Of a DNA stretch of 64,000 nt, positions 36,656 to 44,616 are shown one piece after another. Under the pieces are notes generated by a model. That model was not told the DNA's origin. It searched no databases and saw nothing but the letters and a program-made list of their open reading frames with translations. The DNA is taken from assembly GCF_000828635.1 (NCBI RefSeq), contig NZ_AP012547.1, forward strand, positions 124,001-188,000, read 5' to 3'. Numbering within the stretch: position 1 is the stretch's first letter; the number at the start of each line of letters is the position of its first letter. The position numbers and the translations under genes were made by a program. Source of the stretch: Sulfuritalea hydrogenivorans sk43H. GTDB lineage: Bacteria; Pseudomonadota; Gammaproteobacteria; Burkholderiales; Rhodocyclaceae.

Positions 36656-36755
36656 ACCGCGGAGGCGCAGAGGCGCAGAGGGGTCGCAGAGGAAAGCTCT
36701 GATAACCAACCGATATCGACGCAGACTTACTCTGCGTTCTCTGCGCCTCCGCGGT
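36656..36755. repeat. Inverted-repeat element upstream of xerC
   Basis: Perfect 17-bp arms ACCGCGGAGGCGCAGAG (36656) and CTCTGCGCCTCCGCGGT (36739) enclose about 66 bases. The arms contain internal GCGCAGAG repeats. The layout is that of a small non-autonomous mobile or palindromic repeat unit lying inside an otherwise conserved operon. Confidence 0.7.
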
Positions 36756-36776
36756 GAAATGTTTTTTCACACGCTC

Positions 36777-37427
36777 TCAATTGGAGACCCGCAGCAGCGC
36801 CGCCGAGGCCATCTCGCCGATGCGTTCCAGGTACAGCGTGCCGAGCTCCGGGTAGAAGCGGTGCGGCTCTTCGCTGGCCATCACCAGCAGGCCGAAGCAG
36901 ACGCCACCGGATTCGCGCAGCGGCACCTGGGTCATCGAGCGCAGATGCGTCGCGGCGTCGCCGAACCAGGCCAGCGACTCCTGCCCCGTCACGGTGCCGC
37001 AATAGGGCCGCGGCAGGCCGGAGGTGAAGGCCTTGACCGTATCGGCGACGGCGTCGAATTCGTGGCCGTCGCCCTGGCCCGCGCCCCACAGGCGCAGGGT
37101 CACATGCGGCACGGCGAAAGCGCCGCCGAGGTGCGAGTACAGGGCGCGCACCACGGCCGCCTGATCGGGGGCCGAGATCAGCGCCACGGCGAGCCCATGC
37201 ACCTTGTCGGAAATGGAGTCGTTCTCTTCGCCGAAGCCGATCAGGTCGGCCAGCTTGGCCTCCAGCGTGCGCACCTTGTCGCGCAGCGTGAACAACTGTT
37301 TCTCGGTGATCGAGATGGCGCGTCCGCTGTGCGGATCGGGCAGGGTCACCAGGGTCAGCATTTCGGCGTATTGGTCGAAGAATTCCGGGTGATCGTGGAG
37401 GTAGCGGGCGACGTCTTCCGATTTCAT
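36777..37427 (-). CDS. DUF484 family protein
   Basis: 216 residues, the family length. It starts MKSEDVARYLHDHPEFFDQY, has the coiled-coil segment RDKVRTLEAKLADLIG and ends in a GAF-like domain (QVPLRESGGVCFGLLVMASE, RFYPELGTLYLERIGEMASA). The role is unknown but the gene is constantly found between dapF and xerC. dapF lies just upstream (11 bases), so the two are cotranscribed. Confidence 0.92.
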   Translation of the reverse strand: MKSEDVARYLHDHPEFFDQYAEMLTLVTLPDPHSGRAISITEKQLFTLRDKVRTLEAKLADLIGFGEENDSISDKVHGLAVALISAPDQAAVVRALYSHLGGAFAVPHVTLRLWGAGQGDGHEFDAVADTVKAFTSGLPRPYCGTVTGQESLAWFGDAATHLRSMTQVPLRESGGVCFGLLVMASEEPHRFYPELGTLYLERIGEMASAALLRVSN

Positions 37428-37437
37428 GTCAGGGCTT

Positions 37438-38280
37438 TCAGAGGTTGTTCGGGAGTTCGATTTCAGCGGTGAATACGGTGGTCGCCGGGCCGGTCATCAT
37501 GACTGGCGAGTTTGCGCCGCCCCAGGCGATGGACAGCTCGCCGCCGCGTGTGGCGACGCGCACCGGCGAATCCAGCAGGCCGCGGCGGATGCCGGCGACC
37601 ACGGCGGCGCAGGCGCCGGTGCCGCAAGCCAGGGTCTCTCCGGCGCCGCGCTCGTACACCCGCAGGCGGATGGCATGGCGGTCGACGATCTGCATGAAGC
37701 CGGCATTGACCCGGCGCGGGAAGCGCGGATGCGCCTCGATCAGCGGGCCGAGTTGCGCCACGGGCGCGGCATCGACATCGGCCACCACCTGCACGGCATG
37801 CGGGTTGCCCATCGAGACCACGCTGATGTCGATCGTCGCATCGCCGACCATGAGCGGCTGCACCACGGCATCGGTCGCGCTGTCGAAGGGAATCTCGGCC
37901 GGCAGGAAGCGCGGCGCGCCCATGTCCACGTTGACCTGGCCGTCGGCTTCGAGGCGCGGCGCGATGATCCCGCACTTCGTCTCGACGCGGATTTCGCGCT
38001 TTTGCGTCAGGCCCTGCTCATGGACGAAGCGCACGAAGCAGCGCGCGCCGTTGCCGCATTGCTCGACCTCGCCGCCGTCGGCGTTGAAAATGCGGTAGCG
38101 GAAATCGACGCCGGGCGTATCGGTCTTCTCGACCACCAGCAACTGGTCGCAGCCGATGCCGAAGTGGCGGTCGGCGAGCCAGCGCGCCTGCTCCGGCGTC
38201 GGCACGAAATTCTGGTTGATGGCGTCGAGCACGACGAAATCGTTGCCGAGGCCGTGCATCTTGGTGAAGCGTATCTTCAT
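37438..38280 (-). CDS. dapF: Diaminopimelate epimerase
   Basis: 280 residues. It converts LL- to meso-diaminopimelate for lysine and peptidoglycan synthesis. The two catalytic cysteines are visible: Cys75 in [11 protein letters not shown] and the later one in [12 protein letters not shown]. The start [17 protein letters not shown] matches the family. First gene of the dapF-DUF484-xerC run; a 25-bp motif copy lies just before its start. Confidence 0.97.
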   Translation of the reverse strand: MKIRFTKMHGLGNDFVVLDAINQNFVPTPEQARWLADRHFGIGCDQLLVVEKTDTPGVDFRYRIFNADGGEVEQCGNGARCFVRFVHEQGLTQKREIRVETKCGIIAPRLEADGQVNVDMGAPRFLPAEIPFDSATDAVVQPLMVGDATIDISVVSMGNPHAVQVVADVDAAPVAQLGPLIEAHPRFPRRVNAGFMQIVDRHAIRLRVYERGAGETLACGTGACAAVVAGIRRGLLDSPVRVATRGGELSIAWGGANSPVMMTGPATTVFTAEIELPNNL

Positions 38281-38292
38281 CCGGCCAGAATA

Positions 38293-38317
38293 CGCCGTAT
38301 CGCCAGCGCCGACTTTC
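38293..38317 (+). repeat. Dispersed 25-bp motif, copy 7
   Basis: Intergenic, between the dapF start and the end of the acyltransferase gene. Matches the consensus (see 3058) at nearly every position. Confidence 0.75.
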
Positions 38318-38328
38318 GGAAATTGGGG

Positions 38329-39189
38329 TCAATAAACCCCTTGTTCCCCCGGCGGACGCGTCTTGAAGCGCTTGTGCAGCCAGTAGTACTGCTCGGGCGA
38401 TTTCATTGCTTCGGCCTCGATGAAGGCGTTGAGGCGCCGCGCGTTGGCCAGTTCGTCAGCGCCGGGGAAATCGCCCCACGGTTCGCCCACGGTTGCGACA
38501 TAGCCAGAGCCGGCCATGCGGGTGACCACCGGGATCACGGTCGCCCCGGTCAGCTTTGCAAGACGCGCGAGGCCGGTGATGGTGGCGGTCTGCACGCCGA
38601 AGAAAGGCACGAAGACCGATTCCTTCGGGCCGTAGTCCATGTCCGGCGAATAGTGGAAGAAGCGGCCGCCCTTCATCGCCTTGAGCGCCTTCCTCGTGCC
38701 TTCCTGGCGCGAGGCCAGTTCGCAATTGCCGAAACGCAATCGGCCGCCGTTCATCGCGGCTTCGAAGACGCGGTTCTTCTGTCGCGTGTAGATCGCCACC
38801 AGGCCATGCTCCAGCGCGATCCTGATCCAGCCGGCGTCGATACCGACGAAATGCGGCACGAGCAGGATCACCGGCCTGTCTTTGTACGCCGCCAGCCTCT
38901 CGCCGCCATCGAGCCTGACCAGGCGCCGGATGCGCTCGGGCGAGGCGTGCCACCAGAGCCCGAGCTCGAGGAAACTGCGACCGAAGGCCATGAAGTGCCG
39001 TCTCGCCAGCGCCGACTTTTCGGCCGGCGAGAGATGCGGAAAGCACAGGCCGAGGTTGGTCAGCGTGACATGGCGGCGTTCGCCGACCAGCACATAGAGC
39101 AGCAGCCCCAGGCCGCGCCCGAGCGCCGCCAGCAGCGGCAAGGGAAGCCAGTGCAGTAGCCACATCAGGGCGAGGAAAAGTCGAGTCAT
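38329..39189 (-). CDS. lpxL: Lipid A lauroyl/myristoyl-type acyltransferase
   Basis: 286 residues from the ATG at 39189. An N-terminal membrane segment (LFLALMWLLHWLPLPLLAAL) is followed by the LPLAT/HtrB domain: the HxxxxD motif is seen as VPHFVGIDAG (His and Asp), with later FFHYSPDMDYGPKESVFVPF. It adds a secondary acyl chain to Kdo2-lipid A or its precursor. The start overlaps the stop of the upstream paralogue by four bases. A 25-bp motif copy lies inside at 38996. Confidence 0.92.
   Translation of the reverse strand: MTRLFLALMWLLHWLPLPLLAALGRGLGLLLYVLVGERRHVTLTNLGLCFPHLSPAEKSALARRHFMAFGRSFLELGLWWHASPERIRRLVRLDGGERLAAYKDRPVILLVPHFVGIDAGWIRIALEHGLVAIYTRQKNRVFEAAMNGGRLRFGNCELASRQEGTRKALKAMKGGRFFHYSPDMDYGPKESVFVPFFGVQTATITGLARLAKLTGATVIPVVTRMAGSGYVATVGEPWGDFPGADELANARRLNAFIEAEAMKSPEQYYWLHKRFKTRPPGEQGVY
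38996..39020 (+). repeat. Dispersed 25-bp motif, copy 8
   Basis: Inside the lpxL-type gene (other strand), coding EKSALARR. One to two mismatches. Confidence 0.65.
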
Positions 39190-40018
39190 GCTGGCGGCGG
39201 CTCGGCGCCGGAGGGCACCTTGTAGCGGTTGTAGCCCCACAGGTATTGCTCGGGGCATTGCCGGATCAGCACTTCGAGTTCGCGGTTGAGCTGCGCCGCG
39301 CGCTGCGCGAGGTCGCCTGCCAGCGGTGCAGACAGCGGGAACAGCTTGAGGTGGTAACCGGCGCCGTAGTGCAGGCGCTCGGCATAGGCCAGCAGCACCG
39401 TGGCGCCGGTTTCCGCCAGGCGCGCCGCCAGCGTCATGGTGTAGGCGGGACGACCGAAAAAGGCAGCCAGGCGCCTTCGCCCTTGCCGGGCACCTGGTCG
39501 GGCAGCATGCCGACGGCCTCGCCGCTCTTCAGCGCTTTCAGCAGGCGCCGCACGCCGGACAGGTCGGCAGGGGCCAGCTTGAGGTTCGCGCCGCGACCTT
39601 CCTCGATCAGCGGCGCCAGCCAGTCCTGCTTCGGCCGGCGGTAGAGCACGGTCATGGGCTTGCGCACTGCGTAGTATTGCGCGGTGATCTCGAAACAGCC
39701 CAGATGCGGCGTCAGGAACAGGATGCCGCGCCCCGTGCGCCATGCGTCTTCGACCAGATCCCAGCCGGAGACCTTGACCACGCGCGCGACCACTTCGTCC
39801 TGCGGCCGCAGCCAGATCTTCGGCAACTCCAGCAGGGCCTTGCCGGCCTCGGCAATCGCGGCCGTCTTTGCTTCGATCATGCCGGCCTGGGCGATGTGCG
39901 CGGAAAAGTTGCGCCGGTAGGTGCCCGACAGCAGCCACGCCAGCCAACCGGAAAGGGCGCCGAGGTTGTGCAGCAGCGGTAGCGGCAGGCGCGAGAGTAG
40001 GCGGAACAGGGCGGCCAT
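39186..40018 (-). pseudogene. Second lipid A acyltransferase, frameshifted
   Basis: The start at 40018 (MAALFRLLSRLPLPLLHNLG) leads into an HtrB/LpxL-type domain with the HxxxxD-like LTPHLGCFEITAQYYAVRKP and MLPDQVPGKGEGAWLPF. The frame then breaks after SVVPPTP at a run of five A on the + strand (39457-39461), where a sixth would restore FFGRPAYTMTLAARLAETGA and the rest of the family C-terminus up to 39186. Both halves are well conserved, so this is either a very recent mutation, slippage in a homopolymer, or a sequencing error. It overlaps the start of the downstream lpxL-type gene and faces the gnnA promoter region. Confidence 0.85.
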
Positions 40019-40058
40019 CGGTGAATGACGGGAATGAAAGCAAGTAGAATTATCGCCC

Positions 40059-41018
40059 ATGTCCACTCCCCTTCGTGCCGCCGTCATCGGCGTCGGTTAT
40101 CTCGGGCGCTTTCACGCGCAAAAATACGCCTCGCTGCCGGATGTCGAGCTGGTCGGCGTGGTCGATGCCCATCCGGAAACCGCGCGGCGCGTGGCGAAGG
40201 AACTTGGCGTTGCCGCCTTCACCGATTACCGCGAACTGCTCGACGCTGGCCGGGTCGATCTGGTGTCGGTCGCCAGCACCACCGAAACGCATCACGCCGT
40301 GGCGCGTGATTGCCTCGCGGCCGGCGTGCATGTGCTGGCGGAAAAGCCGATCACCGTCACCGTGGCGCAGGCCGACGAACTGGTCGCGCTGGCCGATGCG
40401 AAGAAACTCGTGCTGCAGGTCGGCCATCTCGAACGCTTCAATCCGGCCTGGCTCGCGGTTAAGGACAAGATCACGCGGCCGGTGTTCATCGAAGCCCATC
40501 GCATGGCGCCGTTCAAGGCGCGCGGCATCGACGTCTCGGTGGTGCTCGACCTGATGATCCACGACCTCGACCTGATCCTGCCGCTGGTAGGCAGCCCGGT
40601 CGCCGACCTGCGCGCCTCGGGCGTTTCGGTGCTGACCGACGGCATCGACATCGCCAACGCGCGCATCGAATTCGCCAACGGCTGCGTCGCCAACCTTACC
40701 GCCAGCCGCACCTCGACCGCCAGCCTGCGCCGCCTGCGGGTGTTCCAGCACCACGAGTACATCTCGATCGATTTCGGCGACCGCCGTATCGGCATCAGCA
40801 GGAAGCGCGAGGCGCTGGTTGAAGGCGAGCCGCCACTCGACACCGAGACCTTCCAGCAACCACCCGGCGACGCGCTGATGACGGAGATCGTCGCTTTCGT
40901 CGCCGCGGTGCGCCACGGCACTCCGCCGGTGGTCAGCGGCCGCGAGGGCCGCGACGCGCTGGCCATCGCGCTGGAAATCGACCGCATGATCGCCGCCCGC
41001 CAGAATTCACTTTCCTGA
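40059..41018 (+). CDS. gnnA: UDP-GlcNAc 3-dehydrogenase-type oxidoreductase (GnnA-like)
   Basis: 319 residues of the Gfo/Idh/MocA family: NAD-binding AAVIGVGYLGRFHAQKY, EKP motif in VLAEKPITVT, and a C-terminal catalytic segment with VVLDLMIHDLDLILPL. The next genes encode a DegT aminotransferase and an LpxA acyltransferase, which is the GnnA-GnnB-LpxA order known from Acidithiobacillus ferrooxidans. There GnnA oxidises UDP-GlcNAc at C3 so that GnnB can aminate it, giving UDP-GlcNAc3N. WlbA-type enzymes of O-antigen synthesis are related, but the LpxA neighbour favours the lipid A role. Confidence 0.85.
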   Translation: MSTPLRAAVIGVGYLGRFHAQKYASLPDVELVGVVDAHPETARRVAKELGVAAFTDYRELLDAGRVDLVSVASTTETHHAVARDCLAAGVHVLAEKPITVTVAQADELVALADAKKLVLQVGHLERFNPAWLAVKDKITRPVFIEAHRMAPFKARGIDVSVVLDLMIHDLDLILPLVGSPVADLRASGVSVLTDGIDIANARIEFANGCVANLTASRTSTASLRRLRVFQHHEYISIDFGDRRIGISRKREALVEGEPPLDTETFQQPPGDALMTEIVAFVAAVRHGTPPVVSGREGRDALAIALEIDRMIAARQNSLS

Positions 41019-41027
41019 AGCCATTCC

Positions 41028-42122
41028 ATGAATATCCCGATGCTTGATCTCAAGGCCGAATACGCCTTGTTGCGCGATGAAATCGAACCCGCGGTTTGCG
41101 ACGCGCTGGCCGCCTGCCAGTACATCGGCGGCCCCAACGTCAAGGCCTTCGAGGCGGAAGCCGCCGCCTATGCCGGCGTCAGGCATGCGATTTCCTGCGC
41201 TTCCGGCACCGACGCGCTGCTGATCGCGCTGCGCGCCATCGGCCTTGGCCCGGGCGACGAAGTCATCACCACGCCCTTCACCTTCGTCGCCACCGCCTCG
41301 ACGGTGGTCATGTGCGGGGCCAAACCGGTGTTTGTCGATATCGATCCACGCACATTCAACCTCGACCTGGACCAGGTGGCGGCGGCGATCACGCCAAGAA
41401 CAAAAGCCATCGTGCCGGTGCATCTGTTCGGCCAGCCGGTGCATCTGGCGCCGCTCAAGGCTTTGTGCGACAAGCACGGCCTGAAACTGATCGAGGACGC
41501 CGCGCAGTCCTTCGGTGCCGACTATGCCGGACGCAAGTCGGGCGCCTACGGCGACATCGGCTGCACCTCGTTTTATCCGTCGAAAAATCTTTCGGCCTTC
41601 GGCGACGGCGGCCTGATGATCACCGACGACGACCAGCTCGCCGCCGAGCTGCGCGTGCTGGCCAGCCACGGCTCGCGGGTCCGCTACCACCATCATGTGC
41701 TGGGCTACAACTCGCGGCTCGACGAAATCCAGGCCGTGATCCTGCGCATCAAGCTCAAGCGCCTCGACAACTTCAACAATCGCCGTATCGCCATCGCCGA
41801 CTCCTACAACAAGGACTTGGCCGGCCTGGTCGAAACGCCCTTTGCCGATGGTCATGGCCGCCATGTCTATCACCAGTACACGATCCTGTCCGATCGCCGC
41901 GACACGATCCAGAAGGTGCTGACCGACTCCGGCATCGCCTGTGCGGTCTATTACCCGGTGCCGCTGCACCGACAGGAGATGTTTGCCGCCACGCACGGCA
42001 GCGTGCGTCTGCCGGTGACCGAGAAGGTGGCGCAGCGCTGCCTGTCGCTACCGATCTCGCCGATGCTGAAGGACGAGCAGATCAAGCGCATCACCGGCGC
42101 GATCCGCCAGGCACTGACGTGA
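41028..42122 (+). CDS. gnnB: UDP-3-keto sugar aminotransferase, DegT/DnrJ family (GnnB-like)
   Basis: 364 residues. PLP-binding Lys186 lies in SFYPSKNLSAFGDGG; the rest of the active site is seen in SCASGTDALLIALRAIG, TPFTFVATASTV and LIEDAAQSFGADYAG. It starts ten bases after gnnA. In the GnnA/GnnB pathway this enzyme transfers an amino group from glutamate to the 3-keto sugar. Its last bases overlap the GTG start of lpxA. A weak match to the dispersed 25-bp motif at 41782 codes for the ordinary family segment RRIAIAD and is probably incidental. Confidence 0.88.
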   Translation: MNIPMLDLKAEYALLRDEIEPAVCDALAACQYIGGPNVKAFEAEAAAYAGVRHAISCASGTDALLIALRAIGLGPGDEVITTPFTFVATASTVVMCGAKPVFVDIDPRTFNLDLDQVAAAITPRTKAIVPVHLFGQPVHLAPLKALCDKHGLKLIEDAAQSFGADYAGRKSGAYGDIGCTSFYPSKNLSAFGDGGLMITDDDQLAAELRVLASHGSRVRYHHHVLGYNSRLDEIQAVILRIKLKRLDNFNNRRIAIADSYNKDLAGLVETPFADGHGRHVYHQYTILSDRRDTIQKVLTDSGIACAVYYPVPLHRQEMFAATHGSVRLPVTEKVAQRCLSLPISPMLKDEQIKRITGAIRQALT

Positions 42123-42892
42123 ATTTCCACCCCACCGCGGTCATCGCGCCCGACGTGAAGCTGGGCGCCAACGTGCGCGTCGGGCCCTATGCAGTGATCG
42201 AGGAAGACGTCGTCCTCGGCGACGATTGTGAAATTGCCGCGCATGCCGTGATCAAGCGCCACACGCGCATGGGCGCACGCAACCGCGTCGCCGAACACGC
42301 GGTGATCGGCGGCGATCCGCAGGACTTCAAGTTCAGGGCGGATTGCATTTCCTTCACCGAAATCGGCGACGACAACTGGCTGCGCGAAGGGGTCACGGTG
42401 CATCGCGGTTCGCGCGAGGGAAGCAGCACGCGCCTCGGCAATGGCTGTTTCCTCATGGCCTACAGCCACATCGCGCATGACTGCGTGGTCGGCAACAATG
42501 TGGTGATGGCCAACACCGCCGGCATCGCCGGCGAAGTGGTGGTGGATGACCGCGCCTTCATCTCGGCGGCGGTGACGGTGCACCAGTTCTGCCGCGTCGG
42601 CCGCAACGCGATGATCGGTTTGTCTTCCAAGGTGGTGCAGGATGCGTTGCCCTTCTGCATCACCGACGGCAATCCGGGCCGCGCCCGCGGCCTCAATCTT
42701 GTCGGCCTCAAGCGCAACGGTTTCGCGCGCGCGGACATAAGCGCCCTGAAAGACGCTTATCGGCTGCTCTACTCGCGCGTGCCGCTGGCAGAGGCGATTG
42801 AGCGAATGCGTGCCATGGAAAGAACCCCGGTGACGGAACTGGCCGACTTCATCGAGGGCAGCAAACGAGGTTTTGCGCACCCGACGCGCTAA
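42119..42892 (+). CDS. lpxA: Acyl-ACP--UDP-sugar O/N-acyltransferase LpxA
   Basis: 257 residues, GTG start overlapping the gnnB stop. Left-handed beta-helix hexapeptide repeats with the catalytic His120 in SHIAHDC (E. coli His125), VTVHRGS, and the C-terminal helical part NLVGLKRNGFARADISALKD of LpxA. Where E. coli has Gly173, the hydrocarbon ruler, this protein has Leu168. Larger residues there shorten the preferred acyl chain in other LpxA enzymes, so a C10-C12 hydroxyacyl chain is plausible. In this operon the likely acceptor is UDP-GlcNAc3N, giving an amide bond. Confidence 0.92.
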   Translation: MNFHPTAVIAPDVKLGANVRVGPYAVIEEDVVLGDDCEIAAHAVIKRHTRMGARNRVAEHAVIGGDPQDFKFRADCISFTEIGDDNWLREGVTVHRGSREGSSTRLGNGCFLMAYSHIAHDCVVGNNVVMANTAGIAGEVVVDDRAFISAAVTVHQFCRVGRNAMIGLSSKVVQDALPFCITDGNPGRARGLNLVGLKRNGFARADISALKDAYRLLYSRVPLAEAIERMRAMERTPVTELADFIEGSKRGFAHPTR

Positions 42893-43037
42893 TCTGGAGC
42901 CAAGGTCCACCCTTGAAGGCACGGCCCTTCCTTGCGGTGGGCTCCAAGCAGCGAATCCGCCCATTGACCATCGCTGGCCGCACTTCTGGTTTCGGCCACG
43001 AGCCGAAGTTAAGAAATTCCATTCCATTTCCATAGAA

Positions 43038-43056
43038 ATGCGCATACAATGCGCAT
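43038..43056. promoter_or_regulatory. Duplicated palindrome overlapping the ccdAB promoter
   Basis: ATGCGCAT occurs at 43038-43045 and 43049-43056, each its own reverse complement, and the possible -10 element TACAAT (43045-43050) lies between them, 17 bases after TTCCAT. A strong GGAGGT ribosome-binding site follows. This is how an autorepressed antitoxin-toxin promoter would look. Confidence 0.55.
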
Positions 43057-43068
43057 TGGAGGTGTGCG

Positions 43069-43323
43069 ATGAAGACAACTACATTCAATAGTGAAGCCAG
43101 GAAGCGCCCGGTAAATCTGACCTTGAATGAGGACTTGGTTGTCCAAGTGCGCGGTCTGACCAACAATCTCTCTGGAGTGGTTGAGTCGCTGCTTGCGGAC
43201 TATGTCGAACACGAGCGTCAACAGCGTATGGCCAAGGCCAGGACTCTTGAGGCGACCATGTCGATGTGGAACACGTTCAACGCCAAACATGGGGCATTCG
43301 CTGATGAATATTCCCCTCTTTGA
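43069..43323 (+). CDS. ccdA: CcdA-type antitoxin
   Basis: 84 residues. The N-terminal ribbon-helix-helix segment (RPVNLTLNEDLVVQVRGLTN) binds DNA. The C-terminal part NAKHGAFADEYSPL resembles the F-plasmid CcdA tail (NGSFADENRDW) that traps CcdB. It lies nine bases upstream of ccdB, behind a palindromic operator, and its base composition is AT-richer than the flanking housekeeping genes, as for a transferred module. Confidence 0.92.
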   Translation: MKTTTFNSEARKRPVNLTLNEDLVVQVRGLTNNLSGVVESLLADYVEHERQQRMAKARTLEATMSMWNTFNAKHGAFADEYSPL

Positions 43324-43332
43324 GCCATCGAT

Positions 43333-43653
43333 ATGGCTCAATTCGATGTGCATCGGAACATAGGCAAGCACCGGGGTGATATTCCTTATGTGGTGCTTGT
43401 CCAGTCGTCGTTGTATGACAGTTACCGTCGGCGGGTGGTTGTCCCTATGGTTCGAAAAGCTGTTCTCGGGAAGGTGAGCAATCCGCGATTTAATCCGTCG
43501 TTCAGAATCGAAAACGTTCAGGTGGTCCTGCATCCGCTGGAAATTGTCTCGGTTCCAATCGAGTTACTTGGAGAGTATGTGGAATCCCTGAGTTCGGAGG
43601 GTAGTCGCATCATGGATGCCCTTGATGAACTGTTAACTCGAGCTTGGGGCTAA
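43333..43653 (+). CDS. ccdB: CcdB-type toxin, gyrase poison
   Basis: 106 residues starting MAQFDVHRNIGKHRGDIPYV, the CcdB opening, and ending LLTRAWG. In F-plasmid CcdB the terminal Trp-Gly-Ile is essential to trap gyrase; here Trp and Gly are present and the chain ends there. It probably targets DNA gyrase when CcdA is lost. Located in the variable region between the lipid A genes and metK. Confidence 0.92.
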   Translation: MAQFDVHRNIGKHRGDIPYVVLVQSSLYDSYRRRVVVPMVRKAVLGKVSNPRFNPSFRIENVQVVLHPLEIVSVPIELLGEYVESLSSEGSRIMDALDELLTRAWG

Positions 43654-44081
43654 CTTTGCGATTGGCACTGGTCTTCCGCATCCGGCCAGGAAGAGCCATT
43701 CAGGACTCGAAAACTCAAGGGTTTTGACCGTCCGCTATTAGCAACGTACCGGACCAAGAATCGATGCATATGGCATGCGCCAGCGGAACTGACATCAGAA
43801 CTATGTAAACGACTAGGGTTCGTGCCTATTCAACAGTCCTCGCGAAAATGATGTTGCCAAACTGGATCCACTTTGAGTGGGAAACTTTGGTGGGTTTAGC
43901 GCGCGCATCCAAAGGAGTGGCCTGACAAATCCGTGTGTCGGCAGTTCGATTCTGCCGCTGCCACCAGTATGATCAAGGCCCTGATCAGTGTTAGCTGGTT
44001 GGGGCCTTTGCAATAGGGGGTTGGGTCCGAATGAGTACATTTGGCTACACAGCTTGGCTATCGTCGAGATTCAGTAGAGGT
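43654..44081. other. Gene-poor stretch with a tRNA-like 3' fragment
   Basis: No gene is supported in these 428 bases. Within it, 43916-43966 resembles the anticodon-to-CCA half of a tRNA, followed by a terminator-like stem AAGGCCC (43975) / GGGCCTT (44002). The AT-richer composition and the absence of genes fit the debris of an integration event. Confidence 0.5.
43916..43966 (+). other. Partial tRNA-like sequence (3' half)
   Basis: The T-arm GGCAG-TTCGATT-CTGCC is perfect and is followed by GCTGCCACCA. The preceding GGCCTGACAAATCCGTGT resembles a tRNA-Cys anticodon arm with changes. No 5' half exists upstream and the acceptor strand is one base short, so it cannot be a working tRNA. Confidence 0.4.
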
Positions 44082-44492
44082 TCAATATCGAATAGCCGCT
44101 GCCGCAATCCGGCGCTCCGTACTTGAACTTCCGGTTCGAACTTGACCTTGCTTAACTATCACAACTCCGTTGGCACCTATACTGGCCGCCTCTTTGCGCA
44201 AAGCTGCTATGGCCAATTTCATGTCATCTTTCTCGGTTGGCATTGATAGTGTCAATGCGTCCCCGATGCTCTGCACGGCCATGCCTCTTGCTTCAATTGT
44301 GCCAATTACAGTAAATGGCACAGTTGGCCTGCTAACGAAGATTTGAACTTGCGATTCGGATATTGGGCTGTATTGTTGATTGCCGTTTAACACATGGGTA
44401 GCTTCTGATATGTCTTCATTAAACAGTTGCGCGCGCGAAGGTGTTGCATGAAGTGCGACTGCAATCATCGCGATCGTGAATAACTTGTTCAT
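44082..44492 (-). CDS. Exported protein of unknown function
   Basis: 136 residues with a clear signal peptide (MNKLFTIAMIAVALHATPSRAQ). The mature part contains PFTVIGTIEARGMAV and LRKEAASIGANGVVIVKQG, a pattern seen in small periplasmic proteins related to the RcsF/YbjQ-like fold, but I would not assign a family. A ribosome-binding site (GGAGGATTATT) precedes the start. Codon use is more AT-rich than in neighbours. Confidence 0.65.
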   Translation of the reverse strand: MNKLFTIAMIAVALHATPSRAQLFNEDISEATHVLNGNQQYSPISESQVQIFVSRPTVPFTVIGTIEARGMAVQSIGDALTLSMPTEKDDMKLAIAALRKEAASIGANGVVIVKQGQVRTGSSSTERRIAAAAIRY

Positions 44493-44616
44493 AATAATCC
44501 TCCAGGTGGGCGATCTGAAGCGATAACAATACCTCTTGCATATCTGCTAAAGCCAAAAATCTACGCAGCCCCAATCGAACAAATGACATTTAGTATATGC
44601 GAATACGATTCGCCTA

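Noticed and set aside
41782..41806. Further copy of the 25-bp motif inside gnnB
   Set aside because: It has several mismatches in the diagnostic second half and codes the ordinary family segment RRIAIAD, so it may be incidental.
43916..43966. Intact tRNA or tmRNA gene
   Set aside because: Only the T-arm and CCA half are present, the acceptor strand is one base short, and no matching 5' half or tag peptide exists upstream.
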